From positions 1 through 22,144 of the forward strand of contig JAGPKW010000002.1 in the NCBI GenBank assembly GCA_018053685.1: a DNA stretch of 22,144 nucleotides, read 5' to 3'. A program made the position numbers and the translations under genes. Below the pieces are notes generated by a model, which did not search any database, was not told the origin of the DNA, and saw only the letters and a list, made by a program, of their open reading frames with translations. Positions 16,003 through 22,144 of the stretch are shown here, in pieces. Source of the stretch: Patescibacteria group bacterium (GTDB lineage: Bacteria > Patescibacteriota > Patescibacteriia > JAGPKW01). Position 1 is the first letter of the stretch; every line of letters begins with the position of its first letter.

Positions 16003-16545
16003 TTATTTATTCTTTACTATAATAGCACCATAATGGTCTTTTCCAACAGAAAAAATTTCTTCTATTTTTATATTCTTGAAATTACTACATATCTTTTTTA
16101 ATTTTTCAACACCAGTCCTGTCTTCTTTTTTAGGAGCAATTATAGAAACAGCCTCATCTAACCAATCAACAACAATAATTTTACCTCCTGATTTAATCAT
16201 TCTGATAACTTCTTCTAAAAAATCTTTTTCTTTGTTTGTCTGAAAAAATGTATTAATAATAAACCCAATATCAACAATCTCATCTGCAATATTAGTGGCT
16301 CCATATATTTCTAAATCAGACCAAATGGTCTTTACATTTTGTATACCTTCCAAATTACAAAGTTTGTTTAAATTTTCTAAAGATTCTTTCATAACATCGA
16401 CTGCATAAACAATACCAGAGTTAGTTACTGTTCGTGCAAGCAATCTAGATAAATAACCATTACCACACCCAAACTCAGCAACAGTCATACCTGGTTTTAC
16501 ACCAGCTCTTTCTATAATTAAATTTAAGTCTATTTGACCATCCAT
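16003..16545 (-). CDS. Class I SAM-dependent methyltransferase (UbiE-like)
   Basis: The 180-residue protein has the Rossmann methyltransferase motifs: AEFGCGNGYLSRLLA for SAM binding (motif I, about residues 24-38), VYAVDV for the second strand, a DIGFIINTFFQ strand near residue 94, and GGKIIVVDW (motif post-I/III). The pattern is like UbiE/Methyltransf_11 proteins acting on small molecules, but the substrate cannot be told. It lies 9 bp after rnhB and 18 bp before ppaC, within an operon. An alternative reading as a truncated rRNA methyltransferase is possible but has no support in the motifs. Confidence 0.87.
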   Translation of the reverse strand: MDGQIDLNLIIERAGVKPGMTVAEFGCGNGYLSRLLARTVTNSGIVYAVDVMKESLENLNKLCNLEGIQNVKTIWSDLEIYGATNIADEIVDIGFIINTFFQTNKEKDFLEEVIRMIKSGGKIIVVDWLDEAVSIIAPKKEDRTGVEKLKKICSNFKNIKIEEIFSVGKDHYGAIIVKNK

Positions 16546-16554
16546 ATATTTAAA

Positions 16555-17163
16555 TTAATTTTTATTAAAATTATTACAAAAGCTTTTCCTATGAAAGCTT
16601 GATATATTATTTTTATTTATAGCATCTATATGCTCTTTTGTTCCATAACCCTTATTCTTATAGAATTTATATTCTGGGAAAAATCTAGAAATATTCATCA
16701 TTAAATTATCCCTAAATACTTTTGCAATAATAGATGCAGAAGCTATGCTATAAACTAAACCATCACCCTTTTTTATTTTCTCATATTTAATATTTAAGAA
16801 ATCAACATCGCATGTTGTATAATCAAATATTAAATAATCTGGCTTAATGTTTAATCTATTATATGCTCTTTCTATCGCCAATCTGTTTGCTTCTATAATT
16901 CCATATCTATCTATTTCTATATTACTAGAGGATCCTATTGAATAATCATAAGATACATTTTTTATATCCTCTACTATTAAATTTCTTTTCCTCTCTGAAA
17001 TCTTTTTAGAATCATTTACATCTTTAATTATATCATTTTTTTGGTTAAAACAATAAAAACATACAACAATAGGTCCGGCAACAGGACCTCTACCAACCTC
17101 ATCTATTCCGAATATATATTTATATCCATTTTTAGTTAGTTCTAATTCCTTTTCTAAATCCAT
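16555..17163 (-). CDS. rnhB: Ribonuclease HII
   Basis: RNase HII removes RNA primers and cleaves at single ribonucleotides in DNA. The 202-residue length is normal. The hallmark GIDEVGRGPVAGP gives Asp21 and Glu22; the third acid is Asp114 in LIFDY. The segment KKGDGLVYSIASASIIAKVFRD carries the conserved K-G-D and the final Asp, and GYGTKEH is also a family signature. The Met start is that expected just before the first beta-strand. It overlaps the preceding 144-codon gene by 32 bp and is followed 9 bp later by the methyltransferase gene. Confidence 0.95.
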   Translation of the reverse strand: MDLEKELELTKNGYKYIFGIDEVGRGPVAGPIVVCFYCFNQKNDIIKDVNDSKKISERKRNLIVEDIKNVSYDYSIGSSSNIEIDRYGIIEANRLAIERAYNRLNIKPDYLIFDYTTCDVDFLNIKYEKIKKGDGLVYSIASASIIAKVFRDNLMMNISRFFPEYKFYKNKGYGTKEHIDAINKNNISSFHRKSFCNNFNKN

Positions 17164-17566
17164 TGATTAGTTTATTCTTTAAAATGCTAATACCAAATAT
17201 AAAATATTCTTTAAGAAAGACAAAGTTCCAGACAATTCTTAAAGATAATTGGACCCTTGAACCGTTTTTACTACAAAATATTATATTATTCATTTTCTCT
17301 TCATATTTCTTCATTAAAAAATCAACACCATTGTTTATGTTCTGCTTCCTATACATCTCAGTTATCTCATACATCCTATTACTAACTTTATTATAAAAAT
17401 CATATCTATCAAAAATTTTATTATAAACACATGCATCCTTTACATAATGTTTATTCCTAAATAAATGGTTTTTTGTATTTTTTAAATTAAGATGCCTTCT
17501 ATATAAGCTCTTATGATTGATGTCATCAAAACCACAAAAATTTTCTTGTCTGCGTCTTCTAAACAT
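17132..17566 (-). CDS. Small basic hypothetical protein in the tyrS-rnhB operon
   Basis: I do not recognise a family. The 144-residue protein is rich in Arg, Lys, Tyr and Asn (start MFRRRRQENF), with a hydrophobic patch near the C-terminus (FVFLKEYFIFGISIL). Its ATG lies inside the end of tyrS: ATGTTTAG holds both this start and the tyrS stop, an overlap of 8 bp that suggests translational coupling. Its end overlaps the rnhB start by 32 bp. It fills what would otherwise be a 395-bp gap in a compact operon, which is the main argument that it is real. The basic N-terminus could suit RNA or membrane-surface binding, but that is a guess. Confidence 0.55.
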   Translation of the reverse strand: MFRRRRQENFCGFDDINHKSLYRRHLNLKNTKNHLFRNKHYVKDACVYNKIFDRYDFYNKVSNRMYEITEMYRKQNINNGVDFLMKKYEEKMNNIIFCSKNGSRVQLSLRIVWNFVFLKEYFIFGISILKNKLINGFRKGIRTN

Positions 17567-18785
17567 TTTTAACCTTTATTCTTTTATATTTTAATTTGCC
17601 TAATTGCAAAACCATATCATTATTTATCTCAACATTTTTATTAGGTTCAATAATTTTTTTCATCTCTCCGTTATAATAGATCTTGACAGCTCCTTGTTCT
17701 ATCATCTTTCTAGCACTTGTCTTACTTATATTAAATGCAGTAGAAATTACTTCTGTAGCATTTTTAAACCTTTTGTCTATTTCCACATCTTCCATATTAT
17801 TGGGTAGGTCTTTATTACTAAATTGAGATATAAAATTATCCATTTCCTGCTTTGCAATTTCCTCTCCAAAATATATTTTAACTATCTCATAAGCTAATTG
17901 CAATTTTAAATCTCTTGGATTCTCATTGCTTTTTATTTTATCTTCTATAATACTCAAATCTTTAGTCGAAATTTGTGTACATAATTCAAAACCTGGATAT
18001 ATCATCTCATCTGGCCATGACATTACCTTACCAAACATATCTTTAGAGCTGCCAATCAATGAAATCATATTACCCTCGCTCTTACCCATCTTCTTACCGC
18101 TTGGATCTATTAATAATTTCATAGCAACAACAAATTTCTCTCTGTTTTTTAAATCTTTCATTAATGTTCTGCCACAAAGCATATTGAATATCTGATCATT
18201 ACCTCCTATCTCTCCATCAACTCCAAGCACAACACTATCATATCCCTGCATTAATGGGTATAAAAATTCATGCAATCCTATTGGCTGATTATTTTTTATT
18301 CTCTCTTGGAACATGTCTCTTTCTAGCATCTGAGAAACCGTAAAATGAGATGCTATATTAATGACATCTCTAAATGTCAATTTATCATGCCACTCACTAT
18401 TATATCTTAATTCTACTGGATTATCGCCTTCAAAATTTAAGAAAATAGATGCTTGCTCTTTATATTTCTCACAATTTTTTAAAACTTCTTCCCTTGTTAA
18501 TTGTTTCCTTATAGAATTTCTACCAGTAGGATCTCCTATCATGCCAGTAAAAGAACCTATCAAAAATATAACCTTATGACCCATCTTTTGGAATTCTGAT
18601 AACTTCATAAGAGAAATCATATGCCCTATATGTAAGGTTGGACCAGTAGGATCAACGCCTATATACATAGAAAGTTGTTTCCCTGACAACATTAAATCTT
18701 TAATAAATTCTTTTGATGGATATAGAGCAGACACGCCTCTAGTTAAAAAATCCTCTATCCTTTCTGGATTTGTATCTATTTTCAT
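17559..18785 (-). CDS. tyrS: Tyrosyl-tRNA synthetase
   Basis: TyrRS charges tRNA-Tyr. The 408-residue protein begins with the Rossmann catalytic core: YIGVDPTGPTLHIGH has the HIGH motif at 52-55, and DPSGKKMGKSEGN near 227-239 has the KMSKS-type loop as KMGKS, a common form. GGNDQIFN, which contacts the substrate, is at about 194-201. The C-terminal S4 RNA-binding domain (about 340-400) contains ISKTSARKMIEQGAV. Length and order are normal. It is the first gene of an operon with the 144-codon gene, rnhB, the methyltransferase gene, ppaC and galU. A promoter is seen 27 bp upstream; there is no clear Shine-Dalgarno and no T-box-like leader, as the leader is only about 20 nt. Confidence 0.96.
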   Translation of the reverse strand: MKIDTNPERIEDFLTRGVSALYPSKEFIKDLMLSGKQLSMYIGVDPTGPTLHIGHMISLMKLSEFQKMGHKVIFLIGSFTGMIGDPTGRNSIRKQLTREEVLKNCEKYKEQASIFLNFEGDNPVELRYNSEWHDKLTFRDVINIASHFTVSQMLERDMFQERIKNNQPIGLHEFLYPLMQGYDSVVLGVDGEIGGNDQIFNMLCGRTLMKDLKNREKFVVAMKLLIDPSGKKMGKSEGNMISLIGSSKDMFGKVMSWPDEMIYPGFELCTQISTKDLSIIEDKIKSNENPRDLKLQLAYEIVKIYFGEEIAKQEMDNFISQFSNKDLPNNMEDVEIDKRFKNATEVISTAFNISKTSARKMIEQGAVKIYYNGEMKKIIEPNKNVEINNDMVLQLGKLKYKRIKVKNV

Positions 18786-18811
18786 AAAATAAATTAAATA
18801 TTAATACTAAT

Positions 18812-18840
18812 AATTTACCAAAAATAAAAATAAATTTCAA
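18812..18840 (-). promoter_or_regulatory. tyrS operon promoter
   Basis: On the minus strand, TTGAAA, a 17-bp spacer ending in TGG, and TAAATT form a -35 with an extended -10. The predicted start near 18805 gives a leader of about 20 nt. It is back to back with the PBP promoter at 18850-18878. Confidence 0.6.
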
Positions 18841-18849
18841 TTTATTATG

Positions 18850-18878
18850 TTTACTTTTAAGGTTTTTTCTGATATATT
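18850..18878 (+). promoter_or_regulatory. Promoter of the class A PBP gene
   Basis: TTTACT, a 17-bp spacer ending in TGA, and TATATT form a weak -35 with an extended -10. The predicted start near 18885 is about 22 nt before the ATG. AAGG at 18894-18897 may be the ribosome site. CATAAT at 18887-18892 is an alternative -10. Confidence 0.5.
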
Positions 18879-18906
18879 TTAACTAGCATAATAAGGTTTT
18901 TACAAA

Positions 18907-21741
18907 ATGAAAAAAAAGAAAACTAAGTTAAAAAATATAATATCAATTATAGTTATAGCTATTTTGTCTATAATAATTATTGGAATATTTGCTTTCGCTA
19001 TATTATTAACAAAATACAGTAAAGATTTACCAGACCCAAATAAATTAATAGAAAGGTCTATCCCACAAAGCACGAAAATATATGATAAAACAGGAGAGGT
19101 TCTTTTATATGAAGTTCATGGTAACGAAAAAAGAACAATTGTTGAATTGGATAATATATCAAAAAATCTAATAAATGCAACATTATCTGCAGAAGATAAG
19201 AATTTCTATAAGCATAAAGGCTTAGATTTTAAAGGCATTTTAAGAGGATTATTTAAAACATATATTTTAGGCAAACCATCACAAAGCGGATCAACATTAA
19301 CTCAGCAATTAGTTAAGAATGCTATTCTAACAAACGAGAAAACAATAGAGAGAAAGATAAAAGAATGGATTTTAACATATAAAATAGAACAAAGGTTCAG
19401 TAAAGATGAAATACTAAAAATGTATCTAAATGAAATACCTTATGGTTCTGTTGTTTATGGAATAGAAGCAGCATCTGAAACATTTTTTGGTAAAAAAGCA
19501 AAAGACTTGACAATAGAAGAAAGTGCATTGCTTGCAGCATTGCCACAAGCACCAACAACGCTATCCCCATATAAAGAAAATAATGAAAACTTAGCATGGA
19601 GATATAAATATGTATTAGGGCAGATGAAAGCTAATGGATATATAACAGAGGAAGAATATAATAAAGCAATAAATTACAATATCATATCAGAGATAAAACC
19701 AAGAAATGAAACAATGTTAGCTCCACACTTTGTAATGTATATAAAACAACAACTGGAAGAAAAATATGGTGAACAAGTAGTAGAAGAAGGGGGATTAACG
19801 GTCATAACAACACTAGACTATGATAAACAGAAAAAGGCAGAGGAGATAATATCATCAAATGCTTCATCTCTAGAAAAAAAATATAATGCTAACAATGCAG
19901 CTTTGCTTTCAATAAATACTAAAACTGGAGAAATAGAGGCAATGGTCGGCTCGAAAGATTATTATAATAAAGATTTTGGAGCATTCAATGTCACTATTAA
20001 CAAAAGACAATTAGGATCATCATTTAAGCCTGTAGTATATGTAGCAGCATTCCAAAAAGGATTTACTCCAGATACTGTTTTGTTTGATGCTATAACTAAT
20101 TTCAATGGGTATGAACCTAAAAATTACACATTAAAAGAATATGGCCCAGTATCAATGCGAAAAGCTCTAGCAGGTTCTTTAAACATACCAGCTGTCAAAA
20201 CCTTATACCTAACCGGAATAGATAATGTCATAAAATTAGCACAATCATTAGGATATTCTACAATAAGTCTAAAAGACAAAGATCAATACGGACTAACATT
20301 AGCTCTAGGCACAATAGAAGCTCCAATGATAGACCACGTACAAGCATTTAGTGTATTTGCAAACGCTGGAGTAAAAAGAAATTTAAAATCTATACTACTA
20401 GTAAAAGATGAAAATAATAAAATTTTAGAAGATAATACAGCAATAGAACAAGGGACAAGAGTTTTAGATAAAAACATTGCAAATGAAATAAATAGCATAT
20501 TATCAGATAATGATTCCAGGGCTTTTATATTTGGTGCAAAAAATAATTTAACATTAAAAAATAGACAAGTTGCAGCTAAAACAGGAACAACAAATGATTA
20601 TAAAGATACATGGACAATAGGATATACACCAAATATAGTTACAGCTGTTTGGGTAGGAAACAATGATAATAAAGAGATGAATAAAGCATCTGCATCAATG
20701 TTGAGTGCACCACTTTGGCAAGAATATATGGAATACTCTACAAAAAATGATAAACAAGAGACTTTTGAACAGCCAAAATATGAAAATAAAAAAAATATGA
20801 TGCTAAATGGTTCGTGGATAAATACAAAAATAGTAAAAATAGATTCTTTATCAGGAAAACTAGCCTCTGATTTTACTCCTCAAGAATTAATAAAAGAAAG
20901 ACAATATATAGATTTACATAGTATATTACATTATATTGATAAAAATGATCTATCAAAAGAAGTAATAGAGAGTCCGAATGATCCTGAATATCCAACATGG
21001 GAAGAGGGAGTAAAAACCTGGTTTAATAATTTAATTAATAAGCAAAATAAGACACAGGAAGACACTGATTTTATAAACAATCTTCTAAAACAGACTGGGA
21101 ATGAAGGGTTAGATATTAAAGATTGTATAATAGATAAAATCCCGACAGAAATTGATACAACGCACACGCAAGATGCAATAACTAGCGTAAAAATAATTTC
21201 TCCAGAGAATAATATACAAAATACATCAAATCAAATAACAGTAAAAATAGCATATACAACAACAAATCAAATAGTAAAAGTAAATTATTTAGTCGATGGA
21301 ATTTTATTATTGTCAAAAACAACAGAGCCGTTTGATGAAAATACAATAAGCCTATTAAATATAGATAGTGGCGAACACATATTGGAAGTAAGGGTTTTTG
21401 ACCAATTTTTAAATACAAAATCTGATAGTATAAAGTTTACACAAATAACATCTGGTTTATCAGTAAATCTATCATCAGATAAAACTATATACAATTTAAA
21501 AGATACAATTCCTCTTAATTTGTTTATTAGTAATATAAATCTTATAAATACAATTAGAATTTTTTATGAAGTAGGTGGCAATAAATATTTATTATCACAA
21601 ATAACAGATCCTGATACAAACATAATAAAAGTATTCTTAAATCCTCAAATACCTAGCTCTATATATAAGGTTTATGCAGAAATACAAAAAAATAATAATG
21701 AAACCATGATGTCCAATATATTAAATATCCAAGTAAACTAA
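18907..21741 (+). CDS. Class A penicillin-binding protein (PBP1A type) with C-terminal Ig-like extension
   Basis: Bifunctional peptidoglycan synthase: the GT51 domain polymerises lipid II and the transpeptidase crosslinks it, outside the membrane. Residues 11-34 form the membrane anchor after a KKKKTKLK start. The GT51 domain (about 55-230) has catalytic Glu96 in SAEDKNFYKHKG, SGSTLTQQLVKN, and RKIKEW...LNEIPYG. The transpeptidase domain (about 325-605) has S371-S-F-K374, S424-L-N426 and K558-T-G-T561, so both activities should be intact. After about residue 610 comes a linker with acidic and Asn-rich parts, then about 185 residues that look like two Ig-like beta-sandwich domains (about 760-848 and 850-944). 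The 944-residue length exceeds that of common PBP1A. It is divergent from tyrS and ends 2 bp from the dnaN stop. Confidence 0.94.
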   Translation: MKKKKTKLKNIISIIVIAILSIIIIGIFAFAILLTKYSKDLPDPNKLIERSIPQSTKIYDKTGEVLLYEVHGNEKRTIVELDNISKNLINATLSAEDKNFYKHKGLDFKGILRGLFKTYILGKPSQSGSTLTQQLVKNAILTNEKTIERKIKEWILTYKIEQRFSKDEILKMYLNEIPYGSVVYGIEAASETFFGKKAKDLTIEESALLAALPQAPTTLSPYKENNENLAWRYKYVLGQMKANGYITEEEYNKAINYNIISEIKPRNETMLAPHFVMYIKQQLEEKYGEQVVEEGGLTVITTLDYDKQKKAEEIISSNASSLEKKYNANNAALLSINTKTGEIEAMVGSKDYYNKDFGAFNVTINKRQLGSSFKPVVYVAAFQKGFTPDTVLFDAITNFNGYEPKNYTLKEYGPVSMRKALAGSLNIPAVKTLYLTGIDNVIKLAQSLGYSTISLKDKDQYGLTLALGTIEAPMIDHVQAFSVFANAGVKRNLKSILLVKDENNKILEDNTAIEQGTRVLDKNIANEINSILSDNDSRAFIFGAKNNLTLKNRQVAAKTGTTNDYKDTWTIGYTPNIVTAVWVGNNDNKEMNKASASMLSAPLWQEYMEYSTKNDKQETFEQPKYENKKNMMLNGSWINTKIVKIDSLSGKLASDFTPQELIKERQYIDLHSILHYIDKNDLSKEVIESPNDPEYPTWEEGVKTWFNNLINKQNKTQEDTDFINNLLKQTGNEGLDIKDCIIDKIPTEIDTTHTQDAITSVKIISPENNIQNTSNQITVKIAYTTTNQIVKVNYLVDGILLLSKTTEPFDENTISLLNIDSGEHILEVRVFDQFLNTKSDSIKFTQITSGLSVNLSSDKTIYNLKDTIPLNLFISNINLINTIRIFYEVGGNKYLLSQITDPDTNIIKVFLNPQIPSSIYKVYAEIQKNNNETMMSNILNIQVN

Positions 21742-21743
21742 CG

Positions 21744-22144
21744 TTATTCTCTTATTGGCATTAATATATATTTATAGATATCTTTCTCTTTAGTATCTAT
21801 AGATTGAATAACTGCTGGATTGTTCTCGTCAAAAAAAGATATTTCTACTTTATCACCATTAATATTATTTAGACCATCTAGTAGATATTGATAATTAAAA
21901 ATAATCCTGTTGTCGTCGCCTGTTGTTTCAGCTTCGATCTGAACAAGATTCTCTCCGGCTTCACTACTTTTTGATTGTATTGAAACCGTCTTACCCTTAA
22001 CTTCAAGTTTTATATCATTGATATTTTTATCAGTAAACAACCCAACGTTTTTAATTATGTTTATAAACTCTAATCTATCAATAGTAAACATGGTTTTATA
22101 TTTTTCTGGAATTATTTGTTTATAATCAGGGTATTTACCAACAA
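21744..22144 (-). CDS. dnaN: DNA polymerase III sliding clamp (beta subunit), C-terminal part
   Basis: DnaN is the ring-shaped processivity clamp. Only the C-terminal third is in the window; the 5' end lies outside. The frame runs through the internal Met codon at 22091 to the edge, with GKYPDYKQIIPEKYKT matching the family's G-x-F/Y-P-D-Y...I-P segment before domain 3. The C-terminus IYKYILMPIRE is the typical P-M/I-R end that forms part of the partner-binding pocket. The Met codon at 22091 is therefore not the true start. The gene is convergent with the PBP gene, 2 bp apart. Confidence 0.94.
   Translation of the reverse strand, partial: VGKYPDYKQIIPEKYKTMFTIDRLEFINIIKNVGLFTDKNINDIKLEVKGKTVSIQSKSSEAGENLVQIEAETTGDDNRIIFNYQYLLDGLNNINGDKVEISFFDENNPAVIQSIDTKEKDIYKYILMPIRE

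Noticed and set aside
21744..22091. A separate short gene starting at Met 22091
   Set aside because: The frame continues upstream to the window edge with the conserved G-K-Y-P-D-Y segment of DnaN, so the Met is internal.
1..22144. Insertion sequence, prophage or integration site
   Set aside because: I saw no transposase, integrase, phage genes or terminal repeats; tRNA-Lys has no second copy of its 3' end nearby.

Overview
The window comes from a very AT-rich bacterium with tightly packed genes. My best guess is a member of the Candidate Phyla Radiation (Patescibacteria). The reasons are the low GC, the near absence of strong Shine-Dalgarno sequences, compact housekeeping genes, and a secreted cysteine-rich giant protein beside a thrombospondin-type-3 membrane protein. 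This is inference; no marker gene in the window settles the phylum. TGA is used as a stop (galU), so the code looks standard. All recognised housekeeping genes appear intact except uvrC, which lacks its usual C-terminal domain.

Layout from left to right. Positions 1-8607 hold a three-gene envelope/secretion block on the minus strand, read right to left. It comprises a membrane-anchored Ca-binding thrombospondin-type-3 protein (8607-7735), a 748-residue exported protein of unknown function (7640-5394), and a giant cysteine-rich exported protein (5369 to beyond base 1). The giant is open for at least 1789 codons and runs off the window. It has two CBM-like beta-sandwich regions, one LamG domain and many short Cys motifs.

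Upstream of this block are ksgA (16S rRNA dimethyltransferase) and a tRNA-Lys(CTT) gene with its own good promoter. Next come a membrane-anchored LysM-LysM-CHAP cell-wall hydrolase, an AT-rich intergenic stretch with a terminator and promoters, and uvrC, all on the minus strand. nusA is on the plus strand and has a promoter followed at once by a terminator-like hairpin in its leader. A minus-strand operon follows: tyrS, a 144-codon unknown gene, rnhB, a SAM methyltransferase, ppaC and galU, with overlapping or nearly touching ends. tyrS and the plus-strand class A penicillin-binding protein gene share a divergent promoter region. The window ends in the 3' part of dnaN, convergent with the PBP gene.

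Functionally, the right half is information processing (tyrS, nusA, uvrC, rnhB, dnaN) plus precursor supply (ppaC, galU) and peptidoglycan synthesis (PBP1A). The left half is surface biology: wall remodelling (LysM-CHAP) and three exported proteins whose domains suggest adhesion to glycans or a partner cell. Several promoters share one architecture: a -35 box, a 17-18 bp spacer and an extended -10 (TGn followed by a TATAAT-like hexamer). The three-gene exported block is the best candidate in this window for an undescribed system.
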